DNA of 64,000 nucleotides from Agarophyton chilense (GCA_030374765.1 JARGXX010000075.1:620001-684000), one strand, 5' to 3'. Positions 22,494 to 33,324 are shown, counted from the first letter of the stretch. Notes: a model not told the origin generated them from the sequence alone. Program-made: numbers and translations.

Positions 22494-24365
22494 TTATCCC
22501 TCACCTGTATCTAACAACTTCACTTCTGCCTTCACTGGTGAAACAGAAGCTATTGGAACTGAAGAAGTAGACGCGGTTTGCAAAGATGGGCCTTTGTTTT
22601 TCGGCCGGGGCGCCCGTTGAACTTTTTCAATCCTACCACTTGCAATACCGTCCTTATTGGAGGTCTTTTTACGGTATACAACACGTGCGGGAACCGTAAT
22701 GCCCCCAAGAACATCCAAACGAACAGATTCACAGAGATAGCCCAGGATAAATGGTTCGCCGTCTAACTTCACATCTTCTTCCGTTATGGGTGCATCCTGC
22801 CCTTTTACGCCAAATTTGATGTCATTGGGTCCTGGCTCATTCGTAAGCTCCGCACGCACGGTAGCGTCAATAGCCTTAACCTCCTCAGGGTCTTGAAAGA
22901 GTGCAGCACCTATCTTGTCGTTGAGCACTTGATGTTCAAGTCGTTTTTCTGCCTCTCTCACTCTGTAAGAAACACGTTGGCTGTCGCATTTCACATAATA
23001 CACCAACTCAAGGATGCTGCCCCTTGCACCCGATTCGCATATAATCTTATATTCGTCAATTCTCTCTGCAGCAGTTTTTCGCCTTCCTCTCTCTTCAGAC
23101 TGTATATCGGCGTCCAAACCTTTGTCTACGTTTTCTCGGACTGTGCATAAGCTGGAACCAATTTGCATGATAAACTCTTCAACAATGTCTGCCAAGAGGT
23201 TCATTGCGTTCGCGGTGATATGTGAATACCCAGCGTGTGCCAACAGTAGAGCACAAGCAGAACGAGTCATAGCGTCATATCGATCTTGAGGGGTGGAGAG
23301 AGCTGTACGCTCCGCATCATTGAAGATTTCTACAACGTCTTTACGTCCCTTTTTGACTCGCAGTCGCGGACTCTTCGCACGAGGACTAATTTGCGATATG
23401 ATATTTTCCTTTTTTGCAATTGGGTTTCTTCGCCTCTCCATAACTTTACCCACGACCGTTGAACGCCATGAATGAAAACGACGCAAACAATAAACATTTT
23501 TGGCGATGGGATGGGTAGGTCCCAAAATCTCTTCTAGTGAAGCCGGTGGAGCAGGAAAAGGGGCGGGGTTCGGAAAAATAGGAGCGCGAGGACGCTTACG
23601 AGGCGGATGCACATTTGTTCCGGATGTATGCAACGACTTGAACTCACTGGCGGACAGGAGTCCGGTTAGCAAGGCGTCAGCTTGCGACAGGATGAGAGTT
23701 CGTTCACGACAGGCTTGTGCGCATTTTCTGGCAGTGGTGACTGAAGCTTCCAATTGTTGCCGTATTGGGGCAGGCGGTTTCTGTTTGTCAATTAAAGCGT
23801 GTAGAGAGTTTGCAAGGTGATCCGGCTGGCGAAGCTCTCTCATTCGCGCATTAGTCACAATTGCTTGCAGCTCGGAAAGTAGTGGTGCACACACTTGGCT
23901 GTCAGTAGACGACGAATGCACGCACTCTGAGAGCTGTTCAAGTGCCTTTTCTGCGAGAAGCACAGTTGAAATTGACTCGAACTGGGACGAAGAAACAGAT
24001 GATGATGTCTGAGAAGCGGGTTCCCCAAGTAAAGTGTAACAGGGCAGCGAGGGATCAGCTATGGTCTCATCCTGAAACAGGGAAGCTGGTGTGGTGTAAC
24101 CGCCATCATCACCTTCCATGATTCCTACATCGGGCTCATACCTTGGGTTGTCTGAATGGCGGATGGAAATGGAGTCCAACAGAGCGTGGGACAGCGCACG
24201 GCGCAGATTAACGCTTGAAGGAGAGAGGTAATGACTCTGCCACGTTTCTGAAGTATTTGCTGCTTGCTGCGCTGCTGAAATATCGGAGTTAGATAAAGTG
24301 AATGACAAGTGTGACAAAGAACCAAACAGGCGGCGGTATCGCTCCAGTACGTAGGCAGTCTGCAT
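22494..24365 (-). CDS. Histone-fold protein, SPT7/SUPT7L-like SAGA subunit candidate
   Basis: The product has 623 residues in one exon. Residues about 358-410 (DRYDAMTRSACALLLAHAGY, then ANAMNLLADIVEEFIMQIG) match the bromodomain-associated (Bromo_TP) histone fold. That fold is found in SAGA subunit SPT7/SUPT7L and in TFIID TAF3/TAF8. The location of the fold in the middle of a long, partly disordered protein, rather than at the N-terminus, favours the SPT7/SUPT7L type. A proline-rich stretch with a basic PPRKRPR signal (254-275) and KSPRLRVKKGRK (331-342) suggest nuclear import. No bromodomain is seen. The C-terminal part (450-570) is structured but unassigned. It is divergent from the zinc-finger gene at 24784. 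Confidence 0.6.
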   Translation of the reverse strand: MQTAYVLERYRRLFGSLSHLSFTLSNSDISAAQQAANTSETWQSHYLSPSSVNLRRALSHALLDSISIRHSDNPRYEPDVGIMEGDDGGYTTPASLFQDETIADPSLPCYTLLGEPASQTSSSVSSSQFESISTVLLAEKALEQLSECVHSSSTDSQVCAPLLSELQAIVTNARMRELRQPDHLANSLHALIDKQKPPAPIRQQLEASVTTARKCAQACRERTLILSQADALLTGLLSASEFKSLHTSGTNVHPPRKRPRAPIFPNPAPFPAPPASLEEILGPTHPIAKNVYCLRRFHSWRSTVVGKVMERRRNPIAKKENIISQISPRAKSPRLRVKKGRKDVVEIFNDAERTALSTPQDRYDAMTRSACALLLAHAGYSHITANAMNLLADIVEEFIMQIGSSLCTVRENVDKGLDADIQSEERGRRKTAAERIDEYKIICESGARGSILELVYYVKCDSQRVSYRVREAEKRLEHQVLNDKIGAALFQDPEEVKAIDATVRAELTNEPGPNDIKFGVKGQDAPITEEDVKLDGEPFILGYLCESVRLDVLGGITVPARVVYRKKTSNKDGIASGRIEKVQRAPRPKNKGPSLQTASTSSVPIASVSPVKAEVKLLDTGEG

Positions 24366-24783
24366 TGCGTCAGTGGCTGTGCTTGAGGGAATATGAAACG
24401 AATTGAGGCGGAGAGCTGAGATGATGAGCGCTCAAGAACGAAATATCAAATGCATGCGCTGCGAAAGTGGGCCAAAGAAAAGAACGCCAAGGAAGGTGGA
24501 CGCACATTCTCCTATGCTGCACGTACGGAGGTGCACGGCGTGAGCCACTCCGCCTTGTTCGTTTCCATCGTCGGCACGCCATGGTGGCGCACAGGTGGTG
24601 ATTATGCTGGGCAGTGGCGAACACGTGGAAATGAGTGTGAATAGCAGGGCCGAACGGGACGGGGCGGAGGACCATTTCCCACGTGGATCATTGCGTGGCG
24701 GACCGCCTCGTCTTACAGCCAGCAGCAGGGTTTGGGCGCACAGTTGCTTGCTCGCTCTGTAAGATGCTCGTTGGCGCGCTTCG
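24366..24783. promoter_or_regulatory. Shared divergent promoter region
   Basis: There are 418 bp between the starts of the histone-fold gene (-) and the large zinc-finger gene (+). It contains GC-rich tracts. Frames on both strands here are short and overlap, and I regard them as non-coding. Confidence 0.4.
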
Positions 24784-27700
24784 TTGTTGGAGAAGGTGGC
24801 GCTGTTTACGTTCACGATCACACCCAAAGCCTCAGCTTGCCGTTCCGGCATCGTCCCTCTTCGACGTCCGCGCTTCTCCATGACCGACGTGCCCGCTGTC
24901 ATGACGCAGACCCCCGAGAGCCCCCACGCCTCGAAACGTCGCCGCCGCGTGGAGCCGCCCGCTCCACCCTGGAGGGCCCCCGATTCTTCCTTACACACCC
25001 CCGGCGCGCTTTTCGTCCCGCCAATCGACGTGGCCCTGTCTGATCCCTCCTTGCGTCCCGCAGCCGTCGTCGTCCCCGACGAGCCTTCCGTTCAGCCTCC
25101 TCCACCCCACGCAGCCCATACCACCCCTGACCCGCCTTCGCAACCAGTTCCGCTTATAGCGCCCGACGCCAAGGAGAAACTGCGCGCTGTGCTCAAAACA
25201 CTTGAAATCGACCCTCGTGCACTCACACGCGTCATCAATATGAGCTCCATTCTCGGTCAAACACCAAACATTAGACCCGCACACGCCCTGGTCCGCAAGA
25301 TAGTTTCTGCGCTCGCCTCACTCGTTTACCCCACACATCCGCCAACTCTCATTGACATGTTTGACACCCGGGCCCAGGCAAATGCCAGTGTGCAAGAAAA
25401 ACTTATTTCTAATGTCATCACAGCCATGAAGGCCACCAAGCGAGGCACAATAGCGCGCAGATACGTCCGGAGCGTTCTGTGTGGTAGTATGTCCCGCGCA
25501 GAGGTTAATCGCTTGCTTGGACATGATGACGAGGCCCCTGGCCATGAAGAAGAAAGTGACGATGGCAAGGAAGACACTCTCAAAATGACAGGAAAGACTT
25601 TTAGCAGAGCTCGTCGTGACTGGGAAGTACTACTGGAATGCGGCGAGCTGCAGCCTGCCAAGTACGGTCGAACAAAAGTCCAAGACGAATCACTGCGTCA
25701 CCTGCTTTCTTTTCTGTTTTCACCCGACAACTTAGTCCTCGTCTCGTGGACTGCGCTTCGAATCGTTGTCGACGACAAAATGATCCAGCTTCCTGCTGTT
25801 ATGGTAGCTAAGAACGGAAGTCTTATGCATCAAGAATACTGCAAAGCTCTCGAATCATCCGCTTCCAACCCTCTCTCACGCGGTTCCTTTTATGCAGTTT
25901 TGAATGCTCTTACACGCAAAGAATTGAAATGGCCTGTGCCTCTTGACAATGCAACGCGCACTTTGGTGAAAGACCCGCTGGTCCTTGTAAGAGATATCGC
26001 CATTCGCTTTGTTCCGTATGAAGAACGCACCGCATTTCTTCGCGAGGTTGACAAAGTGGAGTGGTTTTTGATGCATTCTTTTGTAGAAAGCCACCTCGGT
26101 ACCGACGACTCTGGTTTTCACGATATAAGCTTTGCGCTCAAATGTTCAAACTTGCTAACTGATGTACGAGCTACGCGAAAACGTGACAGCGAATGCAAAG
26201 GATGTGTCTTTCCATTTGCAGCGATAGATTCCCTTTTACGAACGGCTCCTCCCACTGAGATCGACGCCGTGAAAGAGATCACTGAAGCTTGCCGCCGAAA
26301 GTTTATCTCATACATGTGCTACCTTTGTCGAAAGACGGTCCAGAATACAGCCATCGACAACGCCATTCATGAGATCCGTTCGAAGAAGATGCGTAACCGA
26401 CTTGTTGTTTTTATGAGCTTTGAGCATCCCCATGCTCCATCGATAAAAGTTGGAAAGGTTCCTGTCCTTGATGGAGCTGCACTACATGGAGCCACCGTGT
26501 TTTTCTTTGAGCAAGGGAATGATTTCGAAACGGGAAAGGAGGAACTAAAGCATGTATTTTACGATCATTTCATAACAGCAGGGGAAATAGAAGATGCATC
26601 GATCATGACCTTTGTAATTGAGGCTCTTCTTCACCGCATCCGCCTTGATTTTCCGGAAGCGGATGAGCTCATGTTTGTGACAGATAACACCCCAATCTAC
26701 AAGAATTGCATTTTTGCTTGCTTTCTCCCGCACATTTCGCGATCACATGGCTTCCGTGCAGTTCGTCTTTTACATTCCTGTTCGCAAATTTGTGAATCTC
26801 TCTTAGACGCCCATTTCGAACATATCATGAAGGTCCTTCGCGCTCGATGCGGCGAAGAGATCCTCCCAACGATCGAGCAAGCGTTGACCACAATCAATTC
26901 TGATACCGTACTCTTAGATACCGCTGCCGGTCACATCGTGCTTGACCGAGAGTGCCAAGAGTACGCCTCTTACATAAAATTCCTGAGATCTCAAGGCTCC
27001 GAAATTCCCGAGCTTAGAGACGCCAATGATATTGTGTACCAGGACTGGCAGACATCAGAAGATTATAAAGCAAACGAAAACCATCTGGTTAAAGTACGTG
27101 TTCACGACTTTGGAGGAATCAGCAAAGGGTCTTTTGTGGAGATCGGTGACGGTTTTTACCAGAATTTGCTTCAACCCCATCAAACGCGAGTTGCGGAGTT
27201 ACTGGACACAGCCGCAGACAATTCGAACACGCCCCATAATGTTGATGGTCAAAACAGTACAGCTGGAATTGGGGCTCCAGGATTTACAATCTTCACGCAG
27301 TACGATGGTGAAAGGCAAAAATCAATAAGTCTCGTTGAAACTGATGGAGGAAACCCTCGGCACCCCAACAATGTAGGTGCAAACCCAGCAGGTTATCCCA
27401 TCGATATTAATATGAAGCCTTCGACAAATCACTCCACAGTGGTGGAGTGGACTGGTTCTGTCACCCATGTTCGTGTTTTGGTTGTTGGGCGGCAGATCAA
27501 CATTAGAGGCATAAAGCTTTCATCCCTTCCACATGGAGTTACCGGAGGCCTGCTGGTTGATACAATCAGTCGCATCCGATCGAAAAGCAGCGATTCGGTT
27601 GCATCAGTTGATAATCTTCAGAAAGACGAAACAACCACGACTCCTTTGGCAAAGACGGGCATTGCAGGGAGAAGTTGTCATGAGTGCAACCGGAGTTTCA

Positions 27701-28437
27701 AGAGTGAGCGTTTCCTTCAGTCTCACCAGTGCAAAGGCCCTCCGGTCGACAAAGACGTTTCTGCCCGTGCCGTCGTTTTAGCCACAGAAATGTATCGTGA
27801 TCGTGAATTATCAGCTTTTTCCGATCCGTCCGCGTACCTTTGGGCTGGCTCGCCGTTGATTGGGGGTGAAGAGCACCAGACAATATCAGGCTTAAACTAT
27901 GGATGGGCCAGAGAGCTGGAGTTGGAAGAAGTTGTAGAAACGAATGCAATGTTGGTGTACAAGAGCGATGTCTCTCAATGGTTGGACGAATGCAAAGGAG
28001 AAGCTGAATTACCGCCGTCAGTGTTTCGAGATCGTCTTGTTGGAAAGTATCCACGGCGGCTTGAAATTGATATACCTTCTCTTCAAGCTATTGACGGGTG
28101 GTGTAAGCTTCGTAAGGCGTTGTGGCGCATACAACCGTTTTGCCAGATGGGACATGATGGGACACCCATCATGGCCTACGGGGAAGAAACAGACAACGGT
28201 AGCGGGAAGTCAAGGATGAAAGCTCGATATATTGCAAAGATCACTGAAATGCATGAGCGTCAACTTGGCTTGGATGACGCAAACCGGCCAAAACCCCGAC
28301 ACATGTTCAAACAGTTTGAAGATTTTTTCAAGGATGATCAAGGGCGTCTACCCCCAGACTTTCCAAATCAAAAGCAAGTCATCAACAAGATCAACGCCCT
28401 AAGATCAAAGAGCAAGCAAAAGCTTGAAGCACGGTAG
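24784..28437 (+). CDS. Large zinc-finger protein with transposase-like (DDE) core, intact
   Basis: The product has 1217 residues in one uninterrupted exon; an internal Met at 24880 (followed within 20 residues by a KRRRR signal) gives 1185 residues and may be the true start. The N-terminal 120 residues are Pro-rich. The core at about 535-690 resembles an RNase-H-like transposase domain: MSFEHPHAP where related proteins have an acidic residue in a DYKM-type motif, VTDNTPIYKNC with an Asp at about 632, and SLLDAHFEH with an Asp at about 675. A C2HC finger (CHECNRSF...HQC, about 964-980) follows. The C-terminus (PKPRHMFKQFEDFFKDD...) is a conserved type of ending in large eukaryotic proteins of this kind. 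No terminal repeats are seen nearby. It may be a domesticated transposase; the family assignment is from memory and unsure. Confidence 0.75.
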   Translation: MLEKVALFTFTITPKASACRSGIVPLRRPRFSMTDVPAVMTQTPESPHASKRRRRVEPPAPPWRAPDSSLHTPGALFVPPIDVALSDPSLRPAAVVVPDEPSVQPPPPHAAHTTPDPPSQPVPLIAPDAKEKLRAVLKTLEIDPRALTRVINMSSILGQTPNIRPAHALVRKIVSALASLVYPTHPPTLIDMFDTRAQANASVQEKLISNVITAMKATKRGTIARRYVRSVLCGSMSRAEVNRLLGHDDEAPGHEEESDDGKEDTLKMTGKTFSRARRDWEVLLECGELQPAKYGRTKVQDESLRHLLSFLFSPDNLVLVSWTALRIVVDDKMIQLPAVMVAKNGSLMHQEYCKALESSASNPLSRGSFYAVLNALTRKELKWPVPLDNATRTLVKDPLVLVRDIAIRFVPYEERTAFLREVDKVEWFLMHSFVESHLGTDDSGFHDISFALKCSNLLTDVRATRKRDSECKGCVFPFAAIDSLLRTAPPTEIDAVKEITEACRRKFISYMCYLCRKTVQNTAIDNAIHEIRSKKMRNRLVVFMSFEHPHAPSIKVGKVPVLDGAALHGATVFFFEQGNDFETGKEELKHVFYDHFITAGEIEDASIMTFVIEALLHRIRLDFPEADELMFVTDNTPIYKNCIFACFLPHISRSHGFRAVRLLHSCSQICESLLDAHFEHIMKVLRARCGEEILPTIEQALTTINSDTVLLDTAAGHIVLDRECQEYASYIKFLRSQGSEIPELRDANDIVYQDWQTSEDYKANENHLVKVRVHDFGGISKGSFVEIGDGFYQNLLQPHQTRVAELLDTAADNSNTPHNVDGQNSTAGIGAPGFTIFTQYDGERQKSISLVETDGGNPRHPNNVGANPAGYPIDINMKPSTNHSTVVEWTGSVTHVRVLVVGRQINIRGIKLSSLPHGVTGGLLVDTISRIRSKSSDSVASVDNLQKDETTTTPLAKTGIAGRSCHECNRSFKSERFLQSHQCKGPPVDKDVSARAVVLATEMYRDRELSAFSDPSAYLWAGSPLIGGEEHQTISGLNYGWARELELEEVVETNAMLVYKSDVSQWLDECKGEAELPPSVFRDRLVGKYPRRLEIDIPSLQAIDGWCKLRKALWRIQPFCQMGHDGTPIMAYGEETDNGSGKSRMKARYIAKITEMHERQLGLDDANRPKPRHMFKQFEDFFKDDQGRLPPDFPNQKQVINKINALRSKSKQKLEAR

Positions 28438-29799
28438 CAACTGTAACATCAATGAGTGCTGTGGAAGTGCAGTTCAGGAATGATTTGGTGTTATTCTCGT
28501 CACCAGCACAAGAGATAAATCGGTGGAGAAGCCATTATTATGTACTATTTGGCGATACCTACCATTTACTGTACAAGTGCACCAACCTTTCTCTATTCTT
28601 TACACTTGGATCCGGGACTTTTCGCAAGAAGAACGAATTCTATTCTGTCTGGAGGCCAATATCAACCAGATGAATCGCTGAACATCTTGTAATGATGCTA
28701 TGAAGAATACTTTTTACGGAAGTGATAGGCGTATCTTTCGTGCTGCTTTGACTAGTCAGGCGAAAACACTTGGTCCTGGAGAGAGGCTCGTTTTCCAGTT
28801 GTAACCCTTGGCTCATGCTTAAGGGCTTCTACACGAATGAAGCGCGGCAAAATGACTAGAGCAACTAATTCAATTCTTGTAAATAGAATGACCACACACA
28901 TGAAAACGAGAATCTACCTGCCAATCTCCTTTTTTGTACCACAGCCGAGCATTGTGTTGCTCACTCACACAGGAGTCCAGCTGAAGACCCGGCCACCCAT
29001 CAAACGTCAATCGGCGTAGTAGATACCATCTACAATCCGTAACCGTGAGCATCAGATGCCGTGGGCGTTTTTAGACTCATAAGGCTTCTCTTATCGATGA
29101 ATAATCACCATGATGGTGGTCCTCCACATCGATGAACACGCAAATCGACCGCTTCAGCAAGCTTGAAGAAATCTGGTCTTAACCGACATGCAACGTTACA
29201 AATTCTTCGGACTAATTTGCAGGCTCGCCTTCCCGGCCGCATCGCAAATGAGAGTAAATCCCGCCAAATAGCTCTAGAGCTTTGCTCTAATCCTTGTGCG
29301 TGTCTCCCCAAAGCCCAACGTGCTTGCTATGGTTTCCACATAAATTCCCTACCGATTTTGACAATATTGAATGTTGTGCGTTGTCAGGTCTTCGTGCTCC
29401 GTCTTAGATTTCATTACAGCGGATAAGACAAAGTGAGCTTTTTTTTTCCTCTATGGGAATCAAGCACGCTCTTTGGTTAGGAATTCAAGATGCACAATCA
29501 CACATTTGATGCGGAGCTCACTCCCATTAGGAACATCCCAAAAACGACAGACTCGTGGTTTATTACCTTTGTTTTCTTTAATCGCATTACAGGGCGCTAA
29601 CAAAGGTTTCAGGAGCACTCCCTCCTCCATCCCTTCTCCTTGGTAATTTCATAAGCTCCATTTAGATCAGGGCGCGGGGTGTAAAGAGTTGCTCAGATCA
29701 TGGAAGCCTTAACCACCTTCTACAGCGGACCCTGCCTTGTCCTTAATACGCTGTGTCCGTGTATCATAAAGCTTGGCCTTCTTCCTTACTGCCCTGTTT
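28438..29799. other. Intergenic, no gene recognised
   Basis: This is 1.36 kb between the large zinc-finger gene and the small minus-strand ORF. Frames are short (under 90 codons) and without motifs. No repeat or RNA gene recognised. Confidence 0.45.
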
Positions 29800-30204
29800 T
29801 CATGCACGTCTGAAAATCATGTAAAGCTCTGTTTCAGCGTCCTCATCAGCATTCAAAGCCACATCCATTAAAATGTCCAGCTCGAGAATAATTCTCGACC
29901 GTGCGTCAAACATATATCGACTGTTTGTATGCTCTGGTAATGAAAGCCATGCCTCATTATTCCACGCGTGGAGTTTGGAGAATCGGCGATCTCTTCCAGA
30001 ATCTACTCCATTTTCGCAAGAGCTATCTCCGTCATTGCCCCATAGCACAAAGGAAGCTTCGCTTTCCCATTTTAACCATCTTCCATCGCACGGCAGTTCA
30101 GAATAGAAACAGAAAACAAGCGCGGATTCCTCTGAGTCCATGGAGCAGGTGATGTCCATTTTGAGCTCTTGCCTGAGCACACCACCATAATTCGCCACCG
30201 CCAT
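29800..30204 (-). CDS. Hypothetical small protein
   Basis: This 134-codon frame ends in acidic, helical sequence (ILELDILMDVALNADEDAETELYMIF). It lies directly downstream of the RING-H2 gene on the same strand with 33 bp between them. Composition is globular, rich in Trp and acidic residues, with no signal peptide or membrane span. I do not recognise it. The tight spacing and good composition favour a real gene over chance. Confidence 0.4.
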   Translation of the reverse strand: MAVANYGGVLRQELKMDITCSMDSEESALVFCFYSELPCDGRWLKWESEASFVLWGNDGDSSCENGVDSGRDRRFSKLHAWNNEAWLSLPEHTNSRYMFDARSRIILELDILMDVALNADEDAETELYMIFRRA

Positions 30205-30237
30205 CTAACCATCAACTCCCTCCAAACTCTCCAAAAG

Positions 30238-30975
30238 TCATAGGCTTTGAATACTCATCAAGTTTTGTTCATCATGCGGCAATCGACAAATGGGACAAGC
30301 ACGATGCCTATCCCGAGCAAGCCAGTTCTTCAAACAATCTGTATGAGCCAAGTGCAAACACTGTCCCGTACTGACCCTCCTTTCGCCCAGCTCCTCGAGG
30401 CAAATGGGACAAACATGTCTCCGATGTTTTATGCCCGCTTTAAAACCTACAATGTCCGAGAAAGAAGAACTCGCATGCTGTCCATTCGAAGCGCCAGAAA
30501 TCCCGCTCAAATCACCAGATGGGTCGCTCTGTACAGTGTGCCCTCCTGAACTTCTGACCACCACATCTGGTACTGTTACTTGACGGATTACGTCTCCTCG
30601 ATTCGTTGTACAGTTTCTGGAAGGGCTGAGGTTGTTTTCAGTCGTTAAAGACTCTGTTCCTGTTCCGGGAGTTTGCCATTGATCATATGCTACGGACTCT
30701 ATTGATGTGAGCGCATTTCCATTTGTAGCTTGTGTTGGGCGTAGGAAGGTCCGACCCACTCCTATCTTCGCTACCGCTTTCACACATTGCCATATACAAC
30801 CCAGAACGACTACTGTTACGAATATGGTTATTATGACCGTCACCACCATATCTCGAACAAGTCTGGCACTATCACTGGAAGCGTTCTGATGGGAGCAACG
30901 AGTTTTCCGAAGATGTAAAGGTACGTACGTAAATACAAATTTCCCGGCACAAGAGGGTCTTTGAACACTTAACAA
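30238..30975 (-). CDS. Membrane-anchored RING-H2 E3 ubiquitin ligase
   Basis: The product has 245 residues. One strong membrane helix at about 43-63 (MVVTVIITIFVTVVVLGCIW) is followed by a Ser/Thr-rich linker and a C-terminal RING-H2 domain at 189-230. The ligands are Cys189, Cys192, Cys206, His208, His211, Cys214, Cys227 and Cys230, the complete C3H2C3 set, with a Trp (218) before the last pair as usual for binding E2 enzymes. This layout (short N-terminus, one helix, cytosolic RING) matches ATL-type ligases of plants and algae. Substrate and membrane are unknown. Confidence 0.85.
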   Translation of the reverse strand: MLSVQRPSCAGKFVFTYVPLHLRKTRCSHQNASSDSARLVRDMVVTVIITIFVTVVVLGCIWQCVKAVAKIGVGRTFLRPTQATNGNALTSIESVAYDQWQTPGTGTESLTTENNLSPSRNCTTNRGDVIRQVTVPDVVVRSSGGHTVQSDPSGDLSGISGASNGQHASSSFSDIVGFKAGIKHRRHVCPICLEELGERRVSTGQCLHLAHTDCLKNWLARDRHRACPICRLPHDEQNLMSIQSL

Positions 30976-31954
30976 ATAGGTTATGGCTATAGCACCTGGG
31001 CAGCTGAGAAAACTTGCATTCCCAACAAGCCTCCCCGTTTTGATTGGTTGCCAGTACCAGAGTCGGGATCAGCAGCGAAAAGCAGCTTGCATATCCACCT
31101 GAGGTTCATGTCCCTTTCTCTTCAACACTCTTTTGGTCCAGGAGGTGGTCGACGGAGCATATGAAAGTGTGCGCTGGCAAGATTCTGTGCATCCAACGTC
31201 CATACTTTGTGGAGCAACAAGGCACTTTAAAAAACAGCTCTTCTTTTCAACTCAACTGGATTTTGGGGAACAACGTACGGCATGACATGACCTGATCGTG
31301 CAATACAGTACCTTTGTACAGAAACATTAGATACTCAGTGAATGGTGGTTGGTTTTCGAGAGCGAGGTCTGGCTCTTATCTTACCGTTTGCACCAATACC
31401 ACTTTCGTAGAAGCAGTTTCCGATACAAGTTGCATGAAGCGCGGTGTCCAAGGAAAATTTTGCAAATCTTCAGCATTGGGGAGAAAAGAAGTCTCAGTAG
31501 CATGATAGTCGTAAAAACTCTTCGTCAGTAGTTAAATGGTCGAGCTTCTTCAGATAGATACAGAAATAAAGCGGCATTTGGTTCGGCATTTGAGGCATTG
31601 CGAATGCTCTCGTTCTGCAGAAACCCTGGACATTCATTTTTTTGTCCCATACGGTGTTTGGTGTTTTGGTCCGAAAAGTATCCCTTCACCTTGCCCTTCA
31701 GCTAGCTCGTGATTTGTCCCGTTCGCTCTTCGCAGTGGCAGTCACGAAGATCAGAGTAAAGATTTAAGGTTCGTTTGTGTGACTCATTTTCCAACACGTA
31801 TGTCTCTCTGCGGTCCGATTTTTTTGGCGAACAACGATTTGGTTCTACAGTGACCCTCGACCGAGTGTAAGAGATAAGCACATAATCATACAATCGTTGT
31901 AACTGTTGTTCTCTTTCGCTCATCACCATTGCTCGTGAGTTGAAGACTGCAAAC
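30976..31954. other. Intergenic upstream of asparaginase-type gene
   Basis: This is about 980 bp between the divergent RING-H2 and asparaginase-type genes. It should hold both promoters. Small frames at 31044-31531 have no recognisable features. Confidence 0.4.
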
Positions 31955-33145
31955 ATGCCTCCTGTATCAAAATGGGCAATCGCGGTTCATGGGGGTGCTG
32001 GAGTTATTTCACGCGATACCGTGGCAAAACCATATGCTGAGGCACTGGACAACGCATTGCAAGCTGGACAAATTGTGTTAGAGACAGGAACGGCGTCTGC
32101 GCCTTGGGACGCAATCGGACTCAAGCCGCCACCGCTTGCTCTGGCCGCTGCTCTTGCAGCCGTGGAATCCATGGAAGCTTGTCCGTTATATAACGCAGGT
32201 TCGTCCACAACTAAATCGCCCCGTTTCCCTACCGGTGGAGCATCATTTCCTTAAACTTTCAAAGTCTAACAGTAGTTCTTGTGCGTGCACTCATGTAGGT
32301 CAAGGTGGTGTCTTGAATGATCGCGGCTTTGTAGAGAACGAAGCCGCCGTAATTGACGGCACTACAAGACGTGCAGGATCTGTCTGCGGTTGTATGTACA
32401 CACAATATGTTTCTCAGCTATGTTTATCACTTCTAACCTTGCTACTTTGCTTTTGATCTAATTGCATTATACAGTGCGTACGGTGAAGCATCCCGCCAGA
32501 CTTGCCACTGTCGTCCACTCTTTGAGTACACACCAAATGATTGGGTTCTCTGCGGCGGAAAGACTCGCGGACCGCTTCCCGGCCTTCATTGAAAGGGCAG
32601 ATCCAGCCTGGTTCATAACCGATCTGAGAAAATCTAGCCTCCTCAGAGCGCGGGAACAAAACTCGAGGTCATTGGATCACTCTGGGGGAACAGTTACAGA
32701 TCGCATCGAAACAAGTATCCACGATAGTATCGACAACGAAGGTGAAACTGTAGGAGCAACTGTTTGTGATGGAATCGGTAATGTTGCATGTGTTACTTCG
32801 ACTGCAGGAGTTACAAATAAGTGGGAGGGTAGGATTGGAGATACTCCGCTAGTAGGCGCAGGTTCATACGCTTCTAATGAATCTTGTGCATTGTCAGGAA
32901 CGGGGTGGGGTGAACAGTTTATCCGGTTCTGCGCGGCGACCAGAGTCGCCCTCGCTGTTGAATGGTCCCGCTTGTCCCTCAAGGATGCTATGTACGAAGT
33001 GGTCCACAATGTTTTCCCGGATGATACTGGTGGATTCGTTGGGGTAACCCCTAGTGGAGAGGTGTGTATGGATTTCAATAGCGTTGGTATGTTTCGAGGA
33101 TGCCGGACCTGGCGAGGGGAAGATTACGTCAAAATCTGGGATTAG
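31955..33145 (+). CDS. Isoaspartyl peptidase / L-asparaginase (Ntn hydrolase), 3 exons
   Basis: The exons are 31955-32198, 32299-32388 and 32475-33145, giving 334 residues. Introns of 100 bp (gttcgt...tgtag) and 86 bp (gttgta...tacag) obey GT-AG, and splicing restores the family sequence YNAG|QGGVLN and SVC|VRTVKHPARLA. The start AVHGGAGV near residue 10, PLYNAG, and the catalytic ETVGATV segment match plant-type asparaginases. These cleave themselves before a Thr, which then acts as the nucleophile; here it is about Thr203, codon at 32747. The downstream GRIGDTPLVGAG and SGTGWGEQFIR motifs are kept, so the enzyme looks active on Asn or isoaspartyl dipeptides in protein repair and nitrogen recycling. 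An upstream in-frame ATG at 31940 would add five residues. It is convergent with the TBC gene. Confidence 0.85.
32199..32298 (+). other. Intron 1 of asparaginase-type gene
   Basis: This 100-bp intron has GT at 32199 and AG at 32297-32298. Reading through it meets a stop near 32252. Removing it joins YNAG to QGGVLND in the frame conserved by the family. Confidence 0.8.
32389..32474 (+). other. Intron 2 of asparaginase-type gene
   Basis: This 86-bp intron starts GTTGTATG and ends TATACAG after a pyrimidine-rich stretch. Removing it restores the RAGSVCVRTVKHPARL sequence expected for the family. Confidence 0.8.
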
Positions 33146-33324
33146 TAGTATGAATTGGTGAGAAAAGTAGGCTACTTGAAAACCCTATCCGGAGTCTTAG
33201 GCATTGTCAATCAACGCGAAGCTCGCATTCTGCCCGAGATTCTTCGCAATTTGACCAGAGGAAATCAATAATGTACGGGAGTTTTCATGATCATCGTGAC
33301 CGTCATGTGGAGATGCTGTGGAGC

